Positions 18,860 to 26,662 of a stretch of 64,000 nt of DNA are shown here, in pieces (the stretch's first letter is position 1; each line of letters opens with the position of its first letter). Under the pieces are notes generated by a model. It was given only the letters and a program-made list of their open reading frames with translations, ran no database searches and was not told the DNA's origin. The translations under genes and the position numbers were made by a program. The stretch is taken from contig NZ_AWEZ01000045.1 in the NCBI RefSeq assembly GCF_000468755.1, positions 124,001 through 188,000 on the forward strand, read 5' to 3'. The stretch comes from Olsenella profusa F0195 (GTDB lineage: Bacteria > Actinomycetota > Coriobacteriia > Coriobacteriales > Atopobiaceae).

Positions 18860-20086
18860 ATGAAAACCAAGGCAGTGCGCATCTATGGCAAGCACGACGT
18901 ACGGCTTGAGGAGTTTGAGCTTCCCGATATCAAGGATGACGAGATTCTGGCCAAGGTCGTGACGGACAGCATCTGCATGTCCACCTGGAAGCTCGTGGAG
19001 CAGGGAGCCGACCACAAAAAGGCGCCGTCCGACCTTGCGACGCGCCCCGTCATCACGGGCCATGAGTTCTGCGGCGAGATTATGGCCGTCGGCGATGCAC
19101 GGAAGGGGCAGTTCGAACCAGGTCAGCGCTTTGTGATACAGCCCAACCTACAGCTCCCGAACGCCCCGTGGTGCCCTGGGTACTCCTATCGCTATTGCGG
19201 CGGCGACGCAACTTATATTGTGATTCCCGCAGACGTGATGGAGCATGGGTGCCTGCTGCCGTATAAGGGTGAGACCTTCTTCGAGGGGTCGCTGCTGGAA
19301 CCGCTGTCATGCGTGGTCGGGGCGTTCAACGCCACCTATCACGTTCCACTTGGGACCCACGACCATCGCAGGGGCATCAGGGATGGTGGCAACCTGCTCA
19401 TCCTTGGCGGGACGGGGCCCATGGGCCTGCTTGCCGTTGACCTTGCGCTGCATGGGAAGAACAATCCGCGCACCATCATCGTTACAGGCCGCAACCAGGA
19501 GAAGCTCGAGCATGCGGCTAGGCTTTACCCAAGCGAGGGGGGCACGCGTGTCCGCTACGTGAACACGTTTGGCGCGGAGGATGTCGTGGGCCTGTTGCGG
19601 TCGGCGGCGTCCGGGCTGTATGACGACGTCCTTCTCATGGTGGCCGACCAGCAGATGATTACGGATTGCTCTCTGCTGCTTGCCCCGGACGGATGCCTTA
19701 ACTTCTTCGCAGGTCCCCTGGACAAGCAGTTCATGGGCACGACGAACTTCTATGACATCCACTACAACGGCTCGCATTACGTGGGGACGTCCGGCGGCAC
19801 GACGGGCGACCTCAGGGAGTCAATCCGGCTCGTGGAGGAGAAGGTCGTCAACGTGGCAAAGGTGGTGACCCATGTCCTGGGGCTCAATGACTGCGCCCGC
19901 GTCACGGAGGAGCAGCGCCAGATTGGCGGGGGAAAAAAGCTCGTCTACACGCACAAGCACCTTGCACTGCGTGAGCTGTCTGACATAGACCCAGCCTCCG
20001 AGCTGGGAGCCATCCTTGCGAAGACGCATGGCGTCTGGAGCAAGGAGGCGGAGGACTACGCGCTTGCCACGGTGCCGGAGCTTTGA
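18860..20086 (+). CDS. sorE: L-sorbose-1-phosphate reductase-like zinc MDR enzyme
   Basis: The 408-residue medium-chain dehydrogenase has ITGHEFCGEIMAVG (zinc site and MDR signature), GSLLEPLSCVVGAF, and the NAD(P)-binding turn LILGGTGPMGLLAVDLAL. Length and motifs fit SorE, which reduces L-sorbose-1-P to D-glucitol-6-P, the substrate of SorD encoded downstream. The order after a mannose-family PTS matches known sor operons. Substrate assignment rests on this context. Confidence 0.85.
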   Translation: MKTKAVRIYGKHDVRLEEFELPDIKDDEILAKVVTDSICMSTWKLVEQGADHKKAPSDLATRPVITGHEFCGEIMAVGDARKGQFEPGQRFVIQPNLQLPNAPWCPGYSYRYCGGDATYIVIPADVMEHGCLLPYKGETFFEGSLLEPLSCVVGAFNATYHVPLGTHDHRRGIRDGGNLLILGGTGPMGLLAVDLALHGKNNPRTIIVTGRNQEKLEHAARLYPSEGGTRVRYVNTFGAEDVVGLLRSAASGLYDDVLLMVADQQMITDCSLLLAPDGCLNFFAGPLDKQFMGTTNFYDIHYNGSHYVGTSGGTTGDLRESIRLVEEKVVNVAKVVTHVLGLNDCARVTEEQRQIGGGKKLVYTHKHLALRELSDIDPASELGAILAKTHGVWSKEAEDYALATVPEL

Positions 20087-20109
20087 CGAGCACGGGTGAT
20101 TGGGGTGCC

Positions 20110-20742
20110 ATGAGCGGAACAGCCACCACGATTGTGCTGGTCGCGGTCTTTGTGGGCATCATCGTCTATGACCTGGCGACGTCATTGCTACGCCACGTCG
20201 TTAGGGCAAAGGCGGATGCCCTCTTTGCGACGGGAGACTTCGACCTCCTCGATCGGTATCTCCAGAGGGGTCTCCCATCGTTTGTGCTCGGGCGCTACGG
20301 CACGGGGATTGCCCGCTTCAACGCGTACGTCCAACGGGGCGACGGCGAACGTGCGGAGCGCCTCATCACGGAGCTGCTTGGTGCACGGGTTCCCGTGCGC
20401 CAGCGCCATGAGCTGATCGTCAAGGCATTCAACTTCTACCTGGAGCAGGGTGACTACACCTCTGCCAAGGAGCTTCTTCCCGAGATTAGGCAGACCCTGC
20501 CGCAGGAGACGGGCAAGAACTGCGAGATGAGCTATAACATCCTAGCGCGTCACAGTCACTCCTACATTCAGGAGCTGAAGGACGAGTTTCCCAGAGCATC
20601 CAAGATGAGGCAGCTCGAGTTTGCGTATCTCCTCTCGGCCCAATATCGCAACCTAGGGAATCACGCAAGCCAAGAGACATGGCAAAGAAAGTTTGAGAGG
20701 CTTGCCAAGGATTTGGGGACGCAGGGGCCATCGCGCGGCTGA
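20110..20742 (+). CDS. Unrecognised membrane-anchored helical-repeat protein in sor operon
   Basis: From the ATG at 20110 the product is 210 residues; a TTG at 20083 overlapping the sorE stop would add nine. One N-terminal membrane helix (TTIVLVAVFVGIIVYDLA) is followed by a soluble helical part with TPR-like spacing (ALFATGDFDLLDRYLQRGLP; FNFYLEQGDYTSAKELLPEI; QLEFAYLLSAQYRNLGNHAS). No catalytic motif is seen. Its place between sorE and sorD suggests an operon-linked role, perhaps as a scaffold, but no function is claimed. Confidence 0.75.
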   Translation: MSGTATTIVLVAVFVGIIVYDLATSLLRHVVRAKADALFATGDFDLLDRYLQRGLPSFVLGRYGTGIARFNAYVQRGDGERAERLITELLGARVPVRQRHELIVKAFNFYLEQGDYTSAKELLPEIRQTLPQETGKNCEMSYNILARHSHSYIQELKDEFPRASKMRQLEFAYLLSAQYRNLGNHASQETWQRKFERLAKDLGTQGPSRG

Positions 20743-20933
20743 AGCCGTCGCACGGCCGAGGGCACCGCATGGCTGAGCTGGCCGCGTGGCCGTGCCATTC
20801 GTCCAGCCGTTTGCAGCATGGCTACGAAGGACAACGCTATTGTGCGGCAACGTCGCAGGTATATTCACAGATAAAGAGGCTCCCGGACAAAGGGGCCTTG
20901 CACGAGGCACATCAAAGAGGAAGGAAACGCACC

Positions 20934-21734
20934 GTGGAAAAGCAGTGGCTTGAGCTTGAGGAGAAGGTCGCAATCGTGACGGGCGCGGCGTCGGGCATCG
21001 GCAAGCACGTGGCCGAGGTGCTCAAGGCGGCGGGGGCCACGGTGGTGGTTGCCGACCTCACCGTCGAAACAGGCAAAGAGCTCGAGAGCATGTACTGCGT
21101 CAAGTGCAACGTCGCCGACCCCGATAGCGTCAACGCCATGGCGAAGGCCGTCATCGACAGATACGGCTCCATTGACATCCTGGTCAACAACGCCGGCCTC
21201 AACAGGCCACGCCTGCTCGTCGACGTCAAGGGCGAGCGGCCCGAATACGAGCTCAACGTCAAAGACTTCGATCTCATGTTCAACGTCAACGTCAAGGGGC
21301 TCTTCCTCGTCGCGCAGGTCTGCGCGCGCCAGATGATCAAGCAGGGCAAGGGCGTCATCGTCAACATGTCGTCCGCATCTGGCAAGGAGGGCTCGGTCGG
21401 CCAGTCGGCGTACTCGGCGACCAAGGGTGCCGTTGATTCCTTCACGAGATCCTGGGGCAAGGAGATTAGTCCGCACGGCGTCCGCGTCGTGGCCGTTGCG
21501 CCCGACATCATGGAGGCCACCAGCCTCAGGACGCCCGCCTACGAGGAGGCGCTTGCCTACACGCGTGGCACCACGCCCGACAAGCTCAACACTGACTACA
21601 AGAAGTCGATTCCCGTCGGCAGGCCCGGCAAGCTCGACGAGGTGGGTTGGACGGTCGCCTTCCTGGCATCCGACCGCGCAGGCTACATCACCGGCACCAC
21701 CATCAACGTCTCGGGAGGAAAGTCGCGCGGCTAG
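20934..21734 (+). CDS. sorD: Sorbitol-6-phosphate 2-dehydrogenase-like SDR
   Basis: The 266-residue short-chain dehydrogenase carries the cofactor motif VTGAASGIGKHVAEVL, the NNAG motif LVNNAGLNRP, catalytic Ser in VNMSSASGKEG, and Y-x-x-x-K in AYSATKGAV. It ends TGTTINVSGGKSRG. The start is a GTG at 20934 preceded by AGAGGAAGG; an open frame extends upstream to 20769 but begins outside any ribosome site. It should oxidise glucitol-6-P to fructose-6-P, finishing the sorbose route. Confidence 0.88.
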   Translation: MEKQWLELEEKVAIVTGAASGIGKHVAEVLKAAGATVVVADLTVETGKELESMYCVKCNVADPDSVNAMAKAVIDRYGSIDILVNNAGLNRPRLLVDVKGERPEYELNVKDFDLMFNVNVKGLFLVAQVCARQMIKQGKGVIVNMSSASGKEGSVGQSAYSATKGAVDSFTRSWGKEISPHGVRVVAVAPDIMEATSLRTPAYEEALAYTRGTTPDKLNTDYKKSIPVGRPGKLDEVGWTVAFLASDRAGYITGTTINVSGGKSRG

Positions 21735-21799
21735 GCGTCACGTTCGGCGGAATCGTGGCATAGAGCACGTTGGCGTGCGCATGTGAGGGGGTGGCGGCT

Positions 21800-22221
21800 G
21801 TGAGCACGATAGTCAACAATCGCATCGTGGCCATAGCCGGCCACTTCGCCAAGAGCTCAACGGGAACCTTCAAGGAGCTTGCGGCGCGTCTGGGCGCGAG
21901 CGTCCGCTCGGTGCGCGATGACGTCGCGCGGCTGAACGAGCTGCTTGATAGCACGGCATCGCTGGAAGCGCACCAAGGCGTCCTCAGCATGCTCGTATAT
22001 AACTCGCAAGGCTACGCGTCGAAGCTGGCGGGCCTGCTCAAAGCAGGGGAGTCCGCCCGCGAGGATAGTGCGCAGTGGCGAGAGGGTAGGCTCTTTGGCC
22101 TGCTCCTGCATGCCACCGGTCCCGTCACCACCGGAGGAGCTTAACAACAAGCTCCACATGAGCAGGAGTACCCTTGCGATCGTCACATGCCAGCTGAAGC
22201 AGGACGCGACGCCCTATAGCA
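21800..22221 (+). pseudogene. Truncated BglG/MtlR-type PTS regulator
   Basis: A GTG start at 21800 follows GAGGGGG by about 10 bases. The first segment STIVNNRIVAIAGHF...TFKELAARLGASVRSVRDD is an N-terminal helix-turn-helix, and LEAHQGVLSMLVYNSQGYAS continues the family pattern. The frame then shifts at about 22125-22140 into PPEELNNKLHMSRSTLAIV, the second helix-turn-helix. Homology stops at about 22220, where an inverted IS3 fragment begins. The PRD and EIIB-like domains are missing. It was probably the activator/antiterminator of the sor operon just upstream. Confidence 0.7.
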
Positions 22222-22367
22222 TCTCCCCCGCCGTCTTGCCACTCTCTGTGCCAGCTGGCCAGCTGAACGCGACCGGGGCGCCCGAGCTCCCGCATGGCTG
22301 CCGCGGCCTTGGGGCCGTACCTGACGTAGAGCTTGGCCGCCCTGATCTTCCCCTCCTTGCTGTACAC
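22222..22367 (-). mobile_element. IS3-family orfA fragment
   Basis: The minus strand encodes MYSKEGKIRAAKLYVRYGPK followed by a helix-turn-helix ending in ASWHREWQDGG, typical of the first codons of IS3/IS150 orfA. The frame runs on into antisense of the BglG remnant, so only the first roughly 48 codons are IS-derived. It joins the truncated regulator directly, suggesting the insertion caused its loss. Confidence 0.65.
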
Positions 22368-22442
22368 CCTGCCCTCCGAGCGTCACCGTTTGGTACGGAC
22401 CTTCAGTACCAGACCCAATCCGTAAGACGGACATTATCAAAC

Positions 22443-22817
22443 ACAGCATTCAGGACGCATATGGCACCGGAATCCTCGCTCGTCCACGACCTGGAGCCAT
22501 CCCACCGCATCCTCGTCGGCCGCCTGCATCTGGAGAGCGAGGCACACAACGCGAAGGCATGCCTCAGGCTTCCCGACGACCGGGACTCGCTCCGCAGGAT
22601 CGACGAGGGGTACGGGCTGCTCAAGAAGTCCCTCGGGGCACATGGCGGCTTCAGGACTTCCGACATCCAGGGGTGGCTCGACCTCTGGTGGGTGTCGCGC
22701 AACGTTGGCGGCAGCATGGCCGAGAGGGTAGCATGGCTGCCGGACCGGGCAATGAGATGCCGGGCGACGCTTGGATGCCGGGACTACCATCAGAAGAAGG
22801 CAAGCTCAGGGAGCTGA
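22443..22817 (+). mobile_element. Probable transposase C-terminal fragment
   Basis: This plus-strand frame encodes SLVHDLEPSHRILVGRLHLE, then LLKKSLGAHGGFRTSDIQGW, LDLWWVSRN and a basic tail YHQKKA. The S-H-x-x-L-V, L-L-K-x-L-x-x-H-G-G-F and D-L-Q-x-W-L-D-L patterns resemble the C-terminal third of a DDE transposase. There is no start, no inverted repeat and no upstream domain. The family is not certain. Confidence 0.5.
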
Positions 22818-22912
22818 TGCCCCCGCCAGCCAGCCCAGCTATACAAATTGGGCTTGAATGGCTATTTAGCGGCGTAGACTGCCTGCTGTCATCACTGTAT
22901 TTGACGCAACTC

Positions 22913-22944
22913 ATGTAAGGCAATAATATATAGACGTCTTACAT
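22913..22944. promoter_or_regulatory. Inverted repeat upstream of antitoxin gene
   Basis: ATGTAAG (22913-22919) and CTTACAT (22938-22944) are perfect arms around an AT-rich 18-base spacer holding the palindrome AGACGTCT (22932-22939). The right arm abuts the TTGGAGG ribosome site, as expected for an autoregulated toxin-antitoxin promoter. Confidence 0.55.
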
Positions 22945-22955
22945 TGGAGGTAGTT

Positions 22956-23222
22956 ATGGCGTCAGTAACAGTGCGTGTGGACGATGAGACAAAGGCAGAG
23001 GCAACAGCGATTGTGGAGGACTTCGGCTTTGACCTCTCGTCGGTCACGAGGGCTTTCTACCGGCAGATCGTCCGGGAGAACAGAATCCCTCTGAACCTCT
23101 CGTACGGCGAGCCCAACGAGGAGAGCCTGCAAAGCGCAAAGGATGCCGAGGAGATCTTGGCAAAAGGCGGGCATGGGTACCACAGCGCCCGCGAGATGCT
23201 CGACGCGGCACTGAAAGACTAG
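22956..23222 (+). CDS. RelB/DinJ-family antitoxin
   Basis: The 88-residue product begins MASVTVRVDDETKAEATAIV and continues DFGFDLSSVTRAFYRQIVRE, the ribbon-helix-helix DNA-binding fold of RelB/DinJ. The C-terminal half would wrap the toxin. The start at 22956 is set by GGAGG 6 bases upstream rather than the ATG 12 bases earlier. It is followed after 2 bases by a frameshifted RelE/YafQ-type toxin, so it may now be an orphan. Confidence 0.88.
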   Translation: MASVTVRVDDETKAEATAIVEDFGFDLSSVTRAFYRQIVRENRIPLNLSYGEPNEESLQSAKDAEEILAKGGHGYHSAREMLDAALKD

Positions 23223-23224
23223 CG

Positions 23225-23540
23225 ATGAGCAGGCTTGAGCCGGATTACACGCCGGCGTTCTCCCGCGACGTGAAGAGGCTCGCCAAGCGGCACGTGAACC
23301 TCGACCCGCTGGAGGTCATCATCGAGCCTGTGTGTCAGAACGACTCCGAGGCGCTTGACGAGCTCAAGCGCAGGCACAACATGCACACGCTCAAGGACGG
23401 CTGGGCGGGCAGCCATGAGTGGCCACGTAGCTAACGCGGACGACTGGCTACTCATCTGGCGCTCGAGTGACAAGGTGGCAGCCTTCCAGAGAACCGGCAT
23501 CCACGACGAGCTGTTCCGTAGGCAGGCTGCTCGACTTTGA
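23225..23540 (+). pseudogene. RelE/YafQ-type toxin with one-base frameshift
   Basis: The first frame reads MSRLEPDYTPAFSRDVKRLA and LKDGWAGSHE, then stops at 23432-23434. The +1 frame continues HVANADDWLLIWRSSDKVAA and RTGIHDELFR, the conserved C-terminus of YafQ-like mRNA interferases (D-W-L-L-I-W, R-T-G-x-H). Removing one G of the pair at 23421-23422 restores a full-length toxin of about 95 residues, with GSHECHVANADDW across the join. The fault is either a genuine inactivating mutation or a sequencing error. Confidence 0.8.
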
Positions 23541-24250
23541 AGACGTCGATCTCGCCGGACATGAGCTTGGGGAGCAGGGCGTCACGGAGGGAGGCAAGAC
23601 TTACGTTCTCGCGACTGCACGCCCCGATAGTTTTGAAGCACGAACCTATTTGTTGCAGTAACTGGCTGTCATAACCGCTGGTAGGAATAGCTACAGAAAC
23701 TTCCGCCAGATCAGATGGCTTAACCGAGGGAATAGTCGAAGCGCTAGTTTCGGCAAGCTGCTGGAGGGACTTCAGCACATTTCGTTCAGTCAGTGCCAGG
23801 TAGATAAGAGGTGAAAGGTCGGGACTGGTCCTGATAACCGTGAAGGCAGTTGAAACCAGCGTGTCGAGTGGAAGGCTGTTGACGATTTCGAAGTGACATT
23901 GATTTGGTCTCACGGTTGAAAACAGCACATCTCCATCTTTGATTTTGCGGCGCGCTCGACTCGGAAGCTTCTCCTCATTCGGACTGATGCTCTGCAGCTC
24001 GCTAAAGATGTTGTCCGCTAATGACCTGGTATCGAGATAGCTGACATGATTTCATCTCTCTTTAGGCGAGTAGATCTCTAGATTGATTGCCGCTATTGCC
24101 CCGACCTTGGAAATGGAGGCATTATCCACTTGGAGTCTGGCGTACAGCTGTCTTGCCAACTCCGCCAAATAGCCATTTGTGCCTTTTCGTTCATTAGGTT
24201 ATGGATGGTATCTGTGATGATTGGGCCACATTCATTTCCCCAATCAGGTC
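23452..24250 (-). pseudogene. Type I restriction specificity subunit (HsdS) remnant
   Basis: Minus-strand pieces in order are LYARLQVDNASISKVGAIAA and NLEIYSPKER, then (after a frameshift at about 24048) VSYLDTRSLADNIFSELQSI, KLPSRARRKIKDGDVLFSTV, RPNQ, TIPSVKPSDLAEVSVAIP, and the C-terminal SLRDALLPKLMSGEID. These are hallmarks of HsdS target-recognition and helical spacer segments. The first recognition domain is missing and hsdM/hsdR are absent nearby. The 3' end runs into antisense of the toxin gene, marking a recombination joint. The segment is AT-richer than its surroundings, in line with transfer. Confidence 0.75.
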
Positions 24251-25002
24251 ATCGACCAAATGCTGCATACGCCTTGTCTGGTCCTCCAGAACGCTTAGGG
24301 GTAAAACGATGACCGAACGATGACAGACGACTCCGCAGGAGCACTCCTCTTGATATGCCCCATCGTTGTCGTGCAATCTCTTGCCATAGTGATGAATGGC
24401 TGTATATGGTGTTTTATCCACATCCAATAGAACCAGTTCGGTCGCTTCGAAGATGTCACCCTTTTAGTATCGGCAAGTCAGCATGCGGACAGCCCCGCGG
24501 AGCCACCGCTACTCGGATGGTCGCCTAAAAGTGCGCGTTTCCGTCGTCTCGAGGGCCCGGACGATTTCTCGGACAGGCTAAGCAGCGATGCCCAGCCTCT
24601 TCCCTCTGCTTGCAAGGCCATAGAAGCATCTAATTCACTTGCAATCACCTCGCCGCGAAAGGCGGAAGGCATCCGCACTGGCCTGGTGCCAGCGCCTGAC
24701 CTGCGTCCTTGGCATCGCCTTCAACGAAGATCGTCCGGCTGTACGGCAGCCAAGAGCCGCGACGGCCATGCGGCGCAGGCCTCGCCGGACACGTCACGAC
24801 CACTTCCATCGACTTGCCGGCCACGAGCGGCCTCATCATGGCGCTACAATCGAACCCGAACGTGCGTCCGCGACACACGTTGTTGAGCAGCGTGTGGGTT
24901 CGACCTGAGCATGCCGCGTTGATGCGTGGGACTACGGGAATGGGTGGGTCGCCCCGCTCGGTGGCCTGTTCCTTGCGCTCACGTTTGGGAGGGTGAGACA
25001 TC
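24251..25002. other. Degraded stretch without a recognisable gene
   Basis: A minus-strand frame (24194-24427, extendable upstream by LLDVDKTPYTAIHHYGKRL) may be a relic of an upstream restriction or regulatory gene, but I do not recognise it. From 24480 to 25002 there are only short overlapping frames with no start, ribosome site or known motif. This is probably eroded sequence between the HsdS remnant and the LysR gene, whose promoter must lie near its right end. Confidence 0.4.
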
Positions 25003-25878
25003 ATGGACATGTTGAGGGCACGCATATTCCTGGAGGCAATCAGCTCTGGAAGCCTCTCCCAGGCTGCCAGGCATTACGGATACACGCCCTCCGGCGTCAG
25101 CCATATGATGGATGCGCTGGAGAGCGAGGTGGGCTTCTCCCTTCTGATTCGTACGAGGAAGGGCGTGGCACCCACGCCGAACGCAGAGAGGCTCATTCCC
25201 CTCATGCGGGATGCCTGCAACAAGGATGAGCAGCTCTCCCAAGCGATCTCCGAGGTAAGGGGCCTTGCCACGGGAACGTTGAGAATCGCCGCCTATGCCA
25301 GCATGGCAAGCAGATGGCTTCCCAAGGTCATCGCCTCGTTCCATAGGGACTACCCGCAGATCAGAATCGATCTGTTCGAGGGGGTGTGGCAAGAGGTTGC
25401 GAGCTACCTGTCCAACCAGAAGGCGGACATCGGCTTTTACAGTTACTTTCCCACCATTCCATATCGGTGGGTCTTTTTGAAGAAAGACCCCATGGTGGTC
25501 GCCGTTCCTCCCAACCATCGTCTTGCCGAACGATCCTTCGTGCGCCTTGAGGAGCTGGTCGACGAGCGTCTCATCTTTCCGGCCTATGGCTCGGACGTAG
25601 ACGTGCTCCACCTGATCGAGGGCACCGACATCAAGGCTGACTACCAGATCTCGACGCTTTACAATTACTCGGCCTTCAGCATGGTGGAGGAGGGCCTGGG
25701 CATCGTGATCACGAACCGATTGATCACCGAGGGGCTGGCCACACGCATCAAGCTGTTGCCCTTTGACCCACCGCGGTCAATTGATCTGGGTGTTGCCATC
25801 CCAGAGGAGAGTGAGCGCACGCCTGCCGTGCGCCGCTTCGTGGAACATGCGAGCAAGATCGTGCCCGAGCTGCCTTGA
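25003..25878 (+). CDS. LysR-family transcriptional regulator
   Basis: The 291-residue product has the LysR winged helix (LRARIFLEAISSGSLSQAAR, YTPSGVSHMMDALESEVGFS) and a type 2 periplasmic-fold effector domain (GTLRIAAYASMASRWLPKVI; FSMVEEGLGIVITNRLI). GGGAGGGTGAG lies about 10 bases before the ATG. It sits directly upstream of, and on the same strand as, the grd genes, so it is a good candidate to regulate them. The effector may be the reductase substrate. Confidence 0.9.
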   Translation: MDMLRARIFLEAISSGSLSQAARHYGYTPSGVSHMMDALESEVGFSLLIRTRKGVAPTPNAERLIPLMRDACNKDEQLSQAISEVRGLATGTLRIAAYASMASRWLPKVIASFHRDYPQIRIDLFEGVWQEVASYLSNQKADIGFYSYFPTIPYRWVFLKKDPMVVAVPPNHRLAERSFVRLEELVDERLIFPAYGSDVDVLHLIEGTDIKADYQISTLYNYSAFSMVEEGLGIVITNRLITEGLATRIKLLPFDPPRSIDLGVAIPEESERTPAVRRFVEHASKIVPELP

Positions 25879-25920
25879 TTTTTGCATCTCCTGTCGCATG
25901 TCGAATCACGTCGGACCCGT

Positions 25921-25944
25921 TCAAAGTAAGAACCTTACCTTTGA
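25921..25944. promoter_or_regulatory. Near-palindrome upstream of grd cluster
   Basis: TCAAAGTAAG (25921-25930), AAC, CTTACCTTTGA (25934-25944) is an inverted repeat with a single extra base in the right arm. It lies between the LysR gene and grdX and could be a regulator site. Confidence 0.4.
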
Positions 25945-25966
25945 CCGAAACGCCAGCTAAGCCAAA

Positions 25967-25981
25967 GCCCCAAGATGGGGC
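25967..25981 (+). terminator. Hairpin after LysR gene
   Basis: GCCCC (25967-25971) and GGGGC (25977-25981) pair around AAGAT, followed by CCTTATG. This is a small stem without a full T-run, possibly the terminator of the regulator gene. The rest of the 300-base spacer (to 26175) is AT-rich and probably holds the grd promoter. Confidence 0.4.
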
Positions 25982-26175
25982 CCTTATGCTGTGGCATTGC
26001 GACCTGTTATGAGCCTGTCTCACATCATCTTGAAATTGTCGCAATTGTGCGGTTGCCTTCTTGGCCTAGATTCTTACATGAGATAGAAAGACATAATCGC
26101 AATTTGATTATCTAATTTCGTTGGTGCCTCTGCTTTTGCCCATGCCAGTCTCATGACGCTGAGGAGGAGGTGGAA

Positions 26176-26568
26176 ATGACGGTCATAACCAACAACCCCC
26201 ATCTGCGGGGAGCGGCAAACGTGCAGTTCGTGGACGGTAGCTTCAGGGATGTCCTCATCAAGGTCAGGGATTTGGTCTATGTCGGACACGAGCTTGTCAG
26301 CCACCCGCTGTTCGCGTCCTTGGGCATGATGTTCTCTCCCTATCGCACAGTCATCCTGAGCGAGCGCAAAGATACGCCCTCTGCCGAGCACGCACGTGTC
26401 GTAGAGGACTCGATTATCTCCTATGACCATGCGACGCAGGAACGTCAGCACGTCGGGCGCAATGACGAGGACTACGCACGGATGGACCTTGAGCTCTACA
26501 GATCTGCCTGTGAGGAGTGCGGGACGGCGCTTCGGGGACGTGAGGTATGCGAGGGGCTTGGGCGATAG
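26176..26568 (+). CDS. grdX: GrdX family protein
   Basis: The 130-residue product starts MTVITNNPHLRG and includes VGHELVSHPLFASLGMMFSP and YRTVILSERKD, resembling the small GrdX protein encoded at the head of glycine/sarcosine/betaine reductase operons. GAGGAGGAGG lies 5 bases before the ATG. The biochemical role of GrdX is not established. Its presence directly before grdE and grdB supports the cluster identity. Confidence 0.8.
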   Translation: MTVITNNPHLRGAANVQFVDGSFRDVLIKVRDLVYVGHELVSHPLFASLGMMFSPYRTVILSERKDTPSAEHARVVEDSIISYDHATQERQHVGRNDEDYARMDLELYRSACEECGTALRGREVCEGLGR

Positions 26569-26662
26569 CCTTGCGGGTATGGCGAGGCACGCGCCTCGCC
26601 TTACAGTGTCCGGGAGCCATGCGCACCGGATGACACGAGGTCACAGAAGGGGATGCTGACCT

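Noticed and set aside
24478-25002. Several 60-125-codon frames on both strands
   Set aside because: They overlap one another, lack ribosome sites and show no recognisable motif, so they were treated as eroded sequence.
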